A stretch of DNA of 64,000 nt from Muricea muricata. Taxonomy: Eukaryota; Cnidaria; Anthozoa; Malacalcyonacea; Plexauridae. Under the pieces are notes generated by a model that did not search any database, was not told the origin of the DNA, and was given only the letters and a program-made list of their open reading frames with translations. This document shows, piece after piece, positions 25,061 to 36,526 of this stretch. Positions within the stretch are counted from its first letter, which is position 1. The number at the start of each line of letters is the position of its first letter. The position numbers were made by a program, and so were the translations under genes. Where the stretch lies: the NCBI GenBank assembly GCA_963855995.1, contig OY979716.1, positions 38,796,624-38,860,623 of the forward strand, given 5' to 3'.

Positions 25061-25614
25061 TTCATGCAGGTGGTAAATTTTTGTGTATATAGACTGTGTA
25101 AACTATAGCACCGGCAACGGGTTTATTTCTGTTATATATACTATATAACTGCATGAATCTGTAGTATAAAGAATACTTGCCACAGCGTTATACTGTACAT
25201 CTCCACATATACCACTAAAGAGAAAATCTTAGTTGTTGTTTATATGATGCATTAATTCAGAAAGGTTTTTTTTGTAAATTTAAACAGGCCATTTCTGTGG
25301 TGCTATGGCCATAATGTCATGTATGTTAATTTTAAGACATGTTTATTTATCTCAAATCTTCAGAAATGAAAATGTAGATTTCTAAGATTTCTAAGCAAAA
25401 CGTTAAACTTTAATCTAGGATTAAAGAATTTTAAAGCATCTACAAGCCCTTTCATATTAAAGTCTACTGAAAAGTGCTTTATGCAACTGCAAAATATTAT
25501 TAGGAAAAGAGTAGATATACTTTGAAAAGAGTAGATATTTATTTGGACATGCAGAAATATTTACACTGTACAATATTTAGTATAATATTTATTAATTAAT
25601 ATATACAATATTTA

Positions 25615-25968
25615 TACAGATTGTCTCAAAAAAGTCACTCATTTTTAACTATGATTTTTTTCAATTTCCCAACTTTATTAAAATGCAGCAGCCAACATGT
25701 GACTGGGACAAAACAAAAATCAATATTTAATATTCAACATGTGCACCATTGCCAATAATAAACTAAAGACAAACCATGTTGGTATAAAAAGAAATAGCTG
25801 CATTTTAGGTGTAACTTTCCTCAGAATTGAATTTTTGACATTAACCTTTATTTCTCTATCGTGTCTCAACAAAAGCAGCTGATATTTACAGGGATGGTAG
25901 CCAACCTTGCCAAAAGTGAGTTTATTGCCTATTTTGTCACAGCGACATTTTTTCTGAGACACACTGTA
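25615..25968. mobile_element. Mariner-type MITE, 354 bp
   Basis: The left end TACAGATTGTCTCAAAAAAG and the complement of the right end, TACAGTGTGTCTCAGAAAAA, form terminal inverted repeats beginning TACAG, as in Tc1/mariner MITEs. The only internal open frame (25720-25962 minus) begins in the repeat and is not a transposase. The copy is nonautonomous and sits inside the larger TTAA-bounded block. Confidence 0.7.
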
Positions 25969-26029
25969 TAAAATTTTTAATGTTCATAAAGTTCATCTCT
26001 ACATTGGACATGCAAGATAAGAACACCTA

Positions 26030-29000
26030 GACAGTAGTTTCATGGCTGACAAATCTCCAGCAATGTATTCAGCCCAATTTTGGAAAAGTTTACCTTCTAC
26101 CTGCCGGTGCATTTTTCTTTGCCTTCTTTTAAGTTTTTCTTCTGACACCAGTCGAACTTGCAAGTCTACCAGTTGCGCTTGCTCGTGCAGAAGTCATACC
26201 ATCAAATAAAAATTGAGGTTTCCACGCTTTGCATGTCAATTCAGCATCCCATGCCAACCCTCGACGTCATTGTTTGTTCTTACAGCCTGGCGAAAAACAC
26301 TCCACATTTCTGGTGTCCACAAGACACCTTCAATGGCAATTAATTGAATATATTAGTATTTTATATATAATTCAGAGAGGTATTTTGCAGGCCATAATTC
26401 ACAAAAAAGGTATATATTTCCTCCCGTTCTAACGTTGCCAGTATAGGCAGTGTATGAGAACCTTTACCCTTCCCGTATCATTCCCTCCCGATCCCCTAAC
26501 AACACATGAATGTCTTACCTTACCTATCCAGTTCGTATGAATATACGTCACCAGTTCTGCCATCATTGGTGCAGTAGCCTTTGCAGCAAGTTTCTCAAAC
26601 AAAGCTTGTATGTTTTCGTGCAGCAGGTATGTGAGCGCCAGAAACTTTCTGCATAGTTTATGTGTGGCATCATCGTTTTTATAGGCTGGGGCTAGACCAA
26701 TGTCCTGAATCTCCCTCCAGATGCACTGTGCCCTGTGAAATAAAAAGCCACAAATTAGCACACCTGGAAAAACATGTGGGATTGCTTGCTATAGCGCACT
26801 CTTGAAATCCAGAACAATTTTTTCGAGTTTTCTTCCTCTTGTTTTGTCTTTGATTGCTTGAAGAACTTTTTGATAGTCCCGTTTTCGTTTCCCCGACATC
26901 AACACAAAGGCAAGTGGTACTTGTTTTACACATTCTCCGCTTTGCACAAATGAATGAATTGTGAAAAGCTGTGTAAAAGGTTCTTTGACTACTTTAAAAG
27001 TTCTGTCAACATACCATGTCTTCGATTTTGACAGCAAATCAAGCATACTTTGAGTTGCAAATACCAGGTGTCGCTTTCCATCTATCTTCAGGTCCGACTT
27101 AAGAAAATCTTCTGGTATGTGGTTTTCGTTGACTTCGAACTCTAAGTCTGTTGGCTCAGCTGGTCGCATTTTCTGACGGTGGCGGTTGGCAGCTCTTGCG
27201 AGATACTCAGGGTTACTCAAAGCTGGCAATGGCTTAGTTGACCTAGGTATACCCTGTTCCAACATTACCTAATTAAAGAATAAAAAATATAGGGGAAAAA
27301 TTTATTTTCATCTTCAGAAGGAAAACTTGATAGTAGACTGATGAACATTTTGGCTAATATTGCTGCATAAAATGAAGTCAATGGGTACCTTATTAACAAT
27401 TTCAGCTGCAGATGTGAATATTTCATTAGCTGCAATTCGTTTGACTGATGCTGCGACTTTCGTGGCAGTTGCTGCTCCAAGTTGGGCGGAATGTGCATGG
27501 GGCTGCGATCCTTGTGTGAAACCATTAGCTTTCTGCAGCACAGTTGCTTTGCACCAAACAGATTTATTTTGCACGCTACATCTCCAAACTTTCTTTCCAT
27601 TGGCCCTCCGCGCTTTGATTGTATCAGTGTAGCCATGGCTGTCTGCCAGTTTCTCTTTTCCTTTCTGCGAACCATCTTCAATCACTTGATAATCTATGAC
27701 TGTTTGGATGTTCACACTATCAAATTGCCTTGGAGTATCATCTTCAAAAGAAGATTCCACTAACTGGTCAGGAACGTCAAAACTGGGCAAGCTATCATTC
27801 AAATCTTCCTCCATAGGGATACTATATGCCTCTACTGTTCTTTCCGACAAATTTTCAGCTTCTGAAGGGAAAGGTGCAGATTATATGTAACTTAACCATC
27901 TTATTACAAATAAAAAACATTACTATCTTATACATATAAAAATCTTATATACGTCTGAAAATCTTAACGATCTTATACATAGAAATATCTTATTCATATA
28001 AAAATCTCAACTATCTTATTCATATAAAAATCTCAACTATCTTATATACGTCTAAAAATCTTGACTATCTTATATACGTCTGAAAATCTTAACGATCTTA
28101 TACATATAAAAATCTCAACTATCTTATACATATAAAAATCTTAGTTATCTTATACTTATAAAAATCTCAACTATCTTGTGCGTATAAAAATCTCAACTAT
28201 CTTATATACGTCTGAAAATCTTAACGATCTTATACATATAAAAAATCTTAGCTATCTTATACATATAAAAATCTCAACTATCTTATATACGTCTAAAAAT
28301 CTTAACTATCTTGTACCTATAAAAATCTTAGCTATCTTATATACGTCTGAAAATCTTAACGATCTTATACATATAAAAATCTTCACTATCTTATACATAT
28401 AAAATCTCAATTATCTTATATACGTCTAAAAATCTTAACTATCTTGTACCTATAAAAATCTTAGCTATCTTATATACGTCTGAAAATCTTAACGATCTTA
28501 TACATATAAAAATCTTCACTATCTTGTGCGTATAAAAATCTTCACTATCTTATACATATAAAATCTCAATTATCTTATATACGTCTGAAAATCTTAGCTA
28601 TCTTATACATATAAAAATCTCAACGATCTTATATACGTCTAAAAATCTTAACTATCTTGTACCTATAAAAATCTTAGCTATCTTATATACGTCTGAAAAT
28701 CTTAACGATCTTATACATATAAAAATCTCAACTATCTTGTGCGTATAAAAATCTTCACTATCTTATACACATAAAAATGTCAACTATCTTATATACGTCT
28801 AAAAACTTAACTATCTTGTACATATAGAAATCTTAGCTATCTTATATACGTCTGAAAATCTTAGCTATCTTATACATATAAAAATCTCAACTATCTTATA
28901 CGTCTAAAAATCTTAACTAACTTATAGGTACAAAAATCGTAACTATTTTTATTTCATAACTATTTACTAACCAATTTTCACATTTGTTTGTGAAAACACT

Positions 29001-29343
29001 ACATGATTGTTTTAAAAAAAAGGAAATACTACAAGTTCAACTAAGATGTAATTAACTGAAATAAATCTTAAGTTAAAAACTTAAGTTTGAGTTAAGCATG
29101 GTCAGGCTTCTAAGGGCTTCATTCGTCGAGATGGCACTGTCAACTGCATGTGTGCAGAACTTGCAGCACCAGTCAATATCCCTACCCTCCTTAACGGCTT
29201 CTCTGTACTCTCGTTGCAAAATCCCATGTTTTACAGGTCCTGTGCTGCCATGTGAAACAACCATCACACTGCAGCCCTTCTTGTCGTGGTCGCACAGGCC
29301 GATAACATTCAGCACACTGATCGGCTTCAGTAGACATTTCGAA
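26030..29343 (-). pseudogene. FLYWCH-MULE transposase gene, multi-exon, decayed
   Basis: Four candidate minus-strand exons. Exon 1 (about 29343-29095): GCSVMVVSHGSTGPVKHG and IDWCCKFC, placed here with less certainty. Exon 2 (27863-27385, acceptor TTCAG, donor GTACCC): a FLYWCH-type zinc-binding fold (KKVWRCSVQNKSVWCKATVL ... HAHSAQ). Exon 3 (27265-26526, donor GTAAGG): the MULE catalytic core with TWYVDRTFKVVKEPF, LAFVLMSGKRKRDY, VLDFKSAL and DDATHKLCRKFLAL. Exon 4 (about 26345-26040): MWSVFRQAVRTNNDVEGWH, carrying the Glu region. Stops replace expected residues after DFKSAL (TAG at the usual Trp) and twice in exon 4 (TGA), so the enzyme is dead. The minisatellite at 27.9-28.95 kb lies in intron 1. 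Confidence 0.8.
27895..28955. repeat. Two-monomer minisatellite, about 1.06 kb
   Basis: About 40 units of 25-28 bp. Two interleaved monomer types are visible: one with TATACGTCTGAAAATCTTAA, the other with TACATATAAAAATCTCAACT, both followed by CTATCTT or CGATCTT. Order is irregular with single-base variants (GTGCG, GTACC). It lies between the candidate first and second exons of the FLYWCH-MULE gene. Confidence 0.95.
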
Positions 29344-30000
29344 GTTAAAAAAGTTAAAGACGTAGAAAACTTGGAGATCGTTTTAGAAGTTTGAGTTGTT
29401 TTCACAGTGAATGACTGGAATACTAACATGTCCCTGTTTTTAACAGTAGCGCAAACTATTTAGCATATGAATACTGAGTATTGTCTATACAAATTGCTTG
29501 ACAAAGGACTGCCTAATGACCTGCCACTTCTTTGTTTCCAGGAGATCCAAAATTACACCATTCAACTCTAATTTCTATAACATTAGCATGTCAATAACTG
29601 GTTTAGGTAACTTAGAAAATTCCAAATGGTTGAGTCATGCCATTTTATCATTAATTTCATCATCATTCATTCTCTGATCATTAACTCTGTCGTGCATGTA
29701 GTCATCCACAAATGCACGATCTGACAGTCAGCAAAAATCGTTGAAGTTAATCGCGATAATTCCCACAAGTTGAATATTTCTTGACGAATGAACAAAAGTA
29801 TTTTTGGCATAGCCGACATAAGTGAAAAATGAGACATGAGAGTCATCATCTGGCCAATCAGATGCGCAAGTGCAATCGTGTCGTGTGAGCCACTATTTAC
29901 AGTTTGTTTACGATTTAAAAATATGTCGCAAGAAAGAAATCACGCAATTCATGCTTGTAGCGAACTGGCTTAAAAGTTGTAAACACAATTCCAATATTAG

Positions 30001-30110
30001 TGGGGCCGTTTCGACTGGTGGAGATGGGGCCATTTTGACTGGCGGAGATGGGGCCGTTTTGACTAGCGGAGACGGGGCTGTTTTGACCTGGGGCCGTTTT
30101 GACTGTACAC
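30001..30110. repeat. GGGGCCGTTTTGAC array (right)
   Basis: Four to five units of about 24 bp (GGGGCCGTTTTGACTGGCGG type) end with a compact GGGGCCGTTTTGAC copy. This is the inverse of the motif at 24802-24850. Reading frames across it give Pro/Val/Lys-rich repeats and are not taken as genes. Confidence 0.9.
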
Positions 30111-30117
30111 CGTACCT

Positions 30118-30299
30118 ATCGCTGTTGCTCTTGTCGTCAAAAGTCTCGGAACTTTTGCTGCCCATTCAGACGATGTTTTAGCTGCAGTTCTCCATAAATG
30201 AAGACCTCTATGCAGCTTTTCCTTTTTGAAGGGAAGTATTTCTCACTGATACTTTGCCAAACTTGCCAGTCGGAAGACGTTTATTGAAGCGCGAAGCCA
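30118..30299 (-). CDS. Candidate first exon of the transposase-exonuclease gene
   Basis: From ATG at 30299 the frame reads MASRFNKRLPTGKFGKVSVR, then SLQKGKAA, with stops further on; an Asp/Ser-rich piece follows (KSSETFDDKSNSD) to a GTACGG donor near 30118. A short basic N-terminus of this kind is common in PF20700-type proteins. It lies 170 bp inside the right TTAA terminus and on the same strand as the gene at 24124-21600. The link between the two is inferred from position only. Confidence 0.35.
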
Positions 30300-31124
30300 T
30301 TGTCTGTTTTTAAAATGCTATTTAAGTTGAGGATTTAAATTCCCTGCTTATATCTTGCAAGTTTTCCTGCACAAGCGACATTTCCCACAATTTGCTTGCA
30401 ATGTCCACGCACTAATGTTTACGTCATTTCGTTACCAGTCTCTTGCTTAAGTGACTCTAGGGAGCCACCTTAAATTATTATGGGAAGGAATAACTCCTAT
30501 TGCCGTGGCAATTAGCCCCTTTTTCACTAAACACTTCAAACGCTTATATGTGTCTTTTGGACGTGTGTATATGTGTATTTTTGATGCACACATATATGCG
30601 CTTTTGCTAAACACACATATATATAGGTACAAAACACGCTTATATTTGCGTACGAAACACGCATATATCTGCGTACCAGTGAACTGCGTGTCTTATTGGC
30701 GGGTATTACTAATTCGACGCAAAGGATTTTGATCTGAAAACTAGAAGAAAAGCAAGGAGGAATGGTGAGTTACTGTAAGATATTGTACTGATATTGAGAA
30801 ATACTCTAAATATACAGAGTAGCTTGTGAATTACGATAAAAAATTGCAAACAAGCAATGCCATGTACTGTTCAAATATATGCAATCACTTATTGTACTAA
30901 ATTCACAAAATATACCTTATCATATGAAATATAAACCCATGAGCCATAACCAGCATTGCCTTAGCTATCTGAAAGTGAAACCAAGAATATGACAAGCATA
31001 TTTTTTATTGCAGCTAACCCTCCCCCACTCCGTCCAGTACGTCTGAACTCACTTTAATTGTAAACAAATATACATATGTATACTTTTTTATCATAGTTTA
31101 AATAACTATTTACCTTAATTCTGC

Positions 31125-31198
31125 AATTCTGCAGAAACTTTTTTCAAGTCTGGCATGTTCATGGCCTTGACCTTGTTTTCTAAACTGCCTTTATCCAT
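31125..31198 (-). CDS. Second copy of the SAP-like first exon, partial
   Basis: From ATG at 31198 the frame reads MDKGSLENKVKAMNMPDLKK and stops after about 23 codons, just before a GTAAAT donor-like site. The first 13 residues are identical to the copy at 16209. The second half of the SAP fold is missing, so this is a truncated or spliced remnant. Confidence 0.45.
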
Positions 31199-31199
31199 A

Positions 31200-32699
31200 T
31201 AATGAGGAGTAACCCGAGCTTATAGAACGTTTTTTAAGTATCGTTATTGCGCTATACTAGCTATAAGCCTACAACTGATGTTTGCCCTACTTTTCCAATT
31301 AGCACATGCGCAATACCCCCTACGACGCTTGACGACAAAGATATCAACTAAAATGTCACAATATGTTTTGTCTGAAAATTTAGAGGTAATGAATATATTC
31401 TTTCCTTCATCTTGTAAAGTATGCATATTTTGTAAAGCAGCAATGAACAATTTAAACTGTCTAATGTTAGATTTTTTGAAAACTCACATGCTAATTAAAA
31501 ACTTGTAGGTATGTAGAATTATTGGAGAAATAAAATGCACCAAAACTTAGCTTGTGTGTTTCTTTTCATAAAACTATATAAAGTCAAGAAGAGACAGAAG
31601 AACATATGTAATTTAAAAACAATTTGTGATATCAGAAACAACGTCAGGGTATGGGTGATGTTACTTCTACATGTTGTGGCAATGCCACAACAGGGGTGGT
31701 GGACTACCAGATTGTGATGATGCTGTGTTGGTTGGCATGACTGGTGATGGTTGCTGTAACACTTGATGATTGTTACAAGCTGTGGAAGTAGAGGATGCTG
31801 TGATGGAGGTTGTTGCTACAGGTAGGTCCATAGTTACAGCTTTTCTGGACTGCTCTTGGGGAAGGGACTATTCTTAAAACAGGTAAAGTGACGTTAACAT
31901 TATGCTCATGTCGTGCAGGTGGCAGTAATATGCAGTACTTATAATTTTTTAAGCCAGATTGTTGATGGTTTTTAGTAAACAACAATTTTTCAGATCCAAA
32001 AGTTTGTACACATTGATATTTTAATGGATAAGGTGAACCACAGTTCATGTTATGTTGACGATGAAATTTTGAAATGGTTGCTTGTATGCAGAGGTGCATT
32101 AACGAACTTATAACTCCATTTGCTAAATGCACTGTTAACAGAAAAAATTGCCTAAACACTGTTTATGACCTTCAAAGCCAATTTAATACCATTTTTCTGA
32201 TTAACAGAATTACTTAAATTCTCATGATGTGGAGCTCAATAGGTTATAAAAAACTGGGTTGTAATCTGACTTGTCCTCTCATATTTATCCCAACCTGCCA
32301 ATTTGAAAGATTGTGGAAGAGTAAAGTGTTATAATGGCAACTTGTAGAAAATTACTTCTGATTGATTAACCAAAAAGTTTGAGAAACTCTCCTATTTGTG
32401 CCACTATGTCTCTAATTGACCATACCCCCATTATGAGGTTTAATACATGGCATTATTTAACTACTAAGATCAGAATGCTTTGCAGGGAATATATTGCAAT
32501 AAAGCCTAAAAGCTGGTATGTCAGTCCTGTATTAATCTGGTACAAGTTAAAAAGGACAATGAAATGGGTATGGTTATTGTAGACTCATACAATTTGTAAA
32601 TATATTAATGTAACATAGTACTTACAGCCTTTTAAATTACAAATACTTCTTGTGTACAGTATTAAACAAACACATTATTCTAGGTTTGTCACCAGGAGA
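31200..32699. other. No gene recognised
   Basis: Contains scattered short frames. The longest, minus 31773-32159, is Cys/His-rich in places but matches no family I know. No repeat or splice-bounded exon can be supported. Confidence 0.4.
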
Positions 32700-33382
32700 A
32701 AAATCGTTCATTACCTTCTTTCTCAAAATCAAATGCATCATCTCCAGGTATCTCTTCGATAAACAAACACTCCAAACCATTTTATCTTTAAGTAGATGCA
32801 CCCTTGACCAGCTTACAGGCTTTGAAATTCTCTGTCAATTTGCCCTTACAAAATCGAAGTCATTCTTATTTACTTTTGGAAATTTTAGTTGGATAGCTTT
32901 ACAAAGTTCTGTTTGTATGTCCTCTTCGCTCACTGTCATCGATATTTCAATAAACCCATGTAAAGCAACCATACTTTCCAAAAACGACAATGTATCATTT
33001 CATAAGAATCCCCAATGTCAAGCAAAATAAACTCTTTTCCAGGCGGGAATGCCACTGTAATGGACGGTTTAAAACTCATCGCTCTGAGCCGCTCTCTTTA
33101 TTTAACTACGTCTCTTTTATTTAACCGTGTGCACAAACCTCTTGAGGATGACTCTCCGATCATTAATCGAGCACGATTTACTGCTTAGTTGATGGCAGCT
33201 CTCACAGATGACACATTTGCAATTTCTCTTGTTCTGTCTGATCGTGGAACTGTTTGTGCAGGTGCGAGGGCCGGCTGCTGCTGCAGCTGACTGTCCTTGT
33301 TCAACATGATCTTGATTAAATTACACGCATCGTTTAAGCATTTGGAAAGTTGCAAAAGATTTGACTTGTCAGCCATGATTGT
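32700..33382 (-). pseudogene. Multicopy animal gene of the HECT-like N-terminal type, decayed
   Basis: From ATG at 33382 the frame reads MADKSNLLQLSKCLNDACNL, a Gln/Pro linker, then NRARLMIGESSSRGLCTRLN near 33160. Later frames give SMVALHGFIEISMTVSEEDI and CKAIQLKFPKVNKNDFDFVR near 32880. The blocks appear in the same order as in cnidarian proteins where a helical start, a LTRARSM..SSSRG..RRLN segment and a DFDFVKVN segment precede a HECT domain. Stops follow MxAAIN and DFVRAN, so it is not translated whole. It is a second, divergent relative of the gene split at 1.5-3.5 kb. Confidence 0.5.
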
Positions 33383-33569
33383 GTTGAACATTGTTGTAAG
33401 GTTACAGGATACCCTGGGCATCCGTTTCAGGATATCCTGCCATTACTCAACAATTTGCATCCAATTTCTATCAAATTTTCACCGAATGTAGCCAGGTAGA
33501 TGTCGAATAGTGTTATAAAATGGGTGATAGAAAAACAATTTTTCCAAATATTTATACAAATTTTCGTTT

Positions 33570-33695
33570 CTGGTGCGCACAGGCAACCCAGGCGTACGTG
33601 GTGTTATTGTATTTTTAAAAAATTTTAAAATATGCACTAAAATGTATATTTTAATAAAATTTACTTGCCTTTCTTGATGTCTACTCAGTGCCACC
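33570..33695 (-). repeat. Dispersed repeat, copy A
   Basis: On the minus strand GCACTGAGTAGACATCAAGA leads to GGCAAGTAAATTTTATTAAA, an AT-rich middle and ACGTACGCCTGGGTTGCCTG. The same series occurs on the plus strand at 38955-39125, so the pair forms an inverted repeat 5.3 kb apart that flanks the helicase pseudogene. Confidence 0.85.
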
Positions 33696-33724
33696 CATTT
33701 AGTACTTAAAATAATAGAAAGCTG

Positions 33725-35886
33725 CTAATGTTCCTTGGAAACAAGTTATAAGTAGATCGGCAGAAAATTTGCTTGTGCGCGATAGATTAAAATCCGTTAA
33801 TGTGCTTGTCTGGGATGAAGCTAGCATGTCCAGTCAAAGGATTTCGAGTTGGCAAATGCTTTGCATCACACTGTGGCAGAGGAGGGACACTGTCGCCATC
33901 GTTTCTTTTGAGGGAAGCAAATTGTATTGGTAGGAGAGTTTCTTCAACTCAAACCCATGCCGAATACGTTTGACAATGGCAATTTTATGTTTTCGTCTCC
34001 CATTTTTGCCGAGGTTATTCCTCACCGGTTCAAGCTCACGCAAGTTATGCGTCAATCCGATGACGCATTTCTTTCCACTATTTCTGAACTGAGATTAGGG
34101 AAATGCTCTGTGAAGACGCAGGAGTTCCTTTTGCAGCTTTCTAGGCAGTTGCCGTCAGAAATCGAACGTGATGCAACACATTTTCTTTCGAAAACGAAAT
34201 GCCATGTTATTCAACCGGCAGAGGATTGATGAACTTGTGGGGGAACTTCTCAGCTTTTCAGCAATCTTTGAAAATGGTACATCTTGCAGTATGAATTGGC
34301 CTGGTTATCATATTTTACAACTAAAACGAAACTGTAAAATTATGTTGCTATGGAACAAATCAGACCATCTCAAGAATGGTAGCATTGGTGTCTTTAAAGA
34401 TGTTCAAAATGATGCGCTACTGGTATCATTCGAAGGGGTTGGAGTAGTTGAGGTGAAACGTGAGACATGGATTAAAAGTAACCACGCTGGAGTAGCTGTC
34501 GGAAGTGTATCTCAATTTCCTGTCATCCCATCATACGCAATCACATGTCACAAGGTCTCGCCTTACCAGCTGCAGTGATCCATTGCTTAAAGGAATATGT
34601 CCCTGGGTTGATATATGTAGCTGTGTCTAGAGTTAAATCTCCTAATTGCATTCAAATGTTGAATTTCCATGCTAATCAGCTATCACCTGGTCATGATGTG
34701 GTAGAGCTTTGTTCCACCAAAAACACCAAGGAACCATCTGCTGATCTTACTTGTTGTTCCCAACAGGAATGCCTGGATGACAAATGCTTTGCTGTGGCTG
34801 ATCGTTTCTGTGAAAATGAACATGAAATTGATGACCAATTGCACTTCCCAACTAACATGTTTGATGGGCCTGTGTCATCATTTTTTGAGGAAATTGATAA
34901 TCCTGAAGTCCCAGTTGCAGTGGAGTTGACCAAAATCTATGACCATCTTGATGAAGACAACTCGAACAATTCCTTGCCATCTTCTGAATGTGTGAAGAAA
35001 TTGAAAGGACACCTGGTCACACTCAAGCAGAATCAACCATTATCTTCATTTTTCCAAGAACAAAACATGGCAATTGATTTCCTTATGAAAGAAGAAATTG
35101 GCCAGCAACTGTATGCACTGATTTCAATTATCTGGAACCATGTATTCAGGTTGATTGGGGATCACGTTGCAGAAAATTGTGATGAAATCATTTTCAACTT
35201 GGGATGCCAATATTTTACCAATGCAGTTGCAGGGTTACATGAACTGTATATTGGTCCCGACTTTTCAGGATATATTAGTTCCATATTTGCTTGTCAGCGG
35301 ACAACAGTGGCTCAGAAAGCAGTTGTAGTCCAATTAAGCAACCAGGTATTTGAAGAGTTCCTAATCTATCTGTTGAGTATGGTACAGCAGGAACATGAAA
35401 GGTCAGAAATCACTTTAAAGGTTGAAGACATGAGTGATGAGGGTCAATCCAAAGTTCCATATGTTGGTGAATGGGCAATTTTCAAGATACTGACAAACTG
35501 TAGAAGATATGTAAGTGCAAACATGTTCTCATTAAACCCTGCCACTCTTTCATCTGTCTGTATAAAACAGACATTATGTGACCTGTTGGAAGAAAATGTT
35601 CTTATACCATTTGCGAAGTTAGAGCAGAACTCACTGTATCTAGAGACATAACATATTACTGAAGGGCGCCAATACAGAGAGCAGGGACTGCTTCACATTA
35701 CTGACAATGCCTACCAGTTCTTTATGGTTCTGGAACAGAAAAGGATTGAACTGTTAAATATTGCAAGATTACACCAAGAACAGGAAGATATGGTTGAGAA
35801 GGCAACTGATGTTCTATCAAACAATGCATATGTCAGACGGTGTTGGCTGAACTGCTTTTCTCCTAGTAGTGTTAAAAATCACTTGG
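33725..35886 (+). pseudogene. PIF1-like helicase, N-terminally truncated, with C-terminal extension
   Basis: Superfamily 1B helicase blocks from motif II onward: VLVWDEASMSSQRISSW, VGEFLQLKPMP (motif III, GDFxQLPP type), FKLTQVMRQSDDAFL, and in the 34545-35651 frame LALPAAVIHCLKEYVPG then YVAVSRVKSPN (motif VI). Walker A and all upstream parts are missing. Frames change near 33905, 34229 and 34548. About 300 residues follow the helicase (for example PYVGEWAIFKILTNCRRYVS), interrupted by a TAA at 35649, and continue to a GTAAG donor at 35887. I recall this long extension from coral and sponge PIF1-like proteins. TE-borne PIF1 genes drive replication in Helitrons, but no Rep domain is seen. Confidence 0.75.
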
Positions 35887-35889
35887 TAA

Positions 35890-36520
35890 GTTGACATATT
35901 TCATAAATATGGTTCTATTATTAATACATATATGCTAATGAACTACCCAAGATAGTTACAACTTAGAAGCATTAATGTTGGAACTTAATACCAGGGCCAG
36001 TGCTAGAATGTTAATTGAGGGGGGATGTATTCACATATTCAGGTCTGCTCGAATAGTTTCTTTTGAAATTTATAATCTCTTAGAAATGATGCTAAAAAAA
36101 AGTACTATTTCGCTATGTGAACATGGGGGCCAGTCAGTTTCTTAGAGATTTTAGGCTTGCATACAAAGTGAAAAAGAATGCTGAGCTTTGTAAAGAAGTG
36201 ATGCAAAGAAAATAAAAACAACAAGAAAAGACAGACAGTGTTCCATTTTTGGTAAGATACTTATTTCTTAGCCAGTACAGTTAATACAGTTAAAAAAATC
36301 TCATTGTATATAGTATAATGCTGTAACATTTAGCCTTTTCTTGTTTGTGGTGTAATCTGAGTTGTATCTCATATGCACAGCTGATCATAAAATATTTGAG
36401 TTCCAAAGGTCATAGGTTCTTTTTCTAATGTGGTCTAATATAGACTCAGAAGAACACCTCAAACATCATTTTCATAGACACATAAAAATCATGATTGTTA
36501 TTTCTTATAAATGCAAATTT
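35890..36520. other. No gene recognised
   Basis: AT-rich sequence downstream of the helicase donor site. No further exon of that gene is apparent. Confidence 0.4.
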
Positions 36521-36526
36521 GATATA

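Larger units (their letters stand above)
21054..30469 (-). mobile_element. Candidate 9.4 kb TTAA-flanked composite transposon
   Basis: At 21050-21053 a TTAA is followed by GGTGGCTCCCTA. At 30458-30469 the exact inverted copy TAGGGAGCCACC is followed by TTAA (30470-30473). The 12-bp inverted repeat plus TTAA on both sides is what a TTAA-targeting cut-and-paste element leaves; Kolobok and piggyBac share this target. The minus strand carries, from the right terminus inward, a candidate first exon (30299-30118) and, after a large intron, the transposase-exonuclease gene at 24124-21600, which ends about 550 bp from the left terminus. Other elements lie in the intron. Pairing of the two termini into one element is inference. 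Confidence 0.55.

Noticed and set aside
28178..28402. Open frame with IHIKNL-type repeats
   Set aside because: It is a translation of the minisatellite.
27895..28955. Possible CRISPR-like array
   Set aside because: Units are directly adjacent with no unique spacers, and the context is eukaryotic. It is a minisatellite.
29908..30165. Pro/Val/Lys-rich repeat protein
   Set aside because: The frame follows the GGGGCCGTTTTGAC array and repeats with it; the array explains it better than a gene.
21054..30469. Polinton/Maverick
   Set aside because: No family-B DNA polymerase, retroviral-type integrase, FtsK-like ATPase or capsid gene is present, and the length is short.
33725..35886. Helitron
   Set aside because: Only the PIF1-like helicase is present. 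No Rep/HUH motif, 5' TC or 3' hairpin-CTRR end was found.
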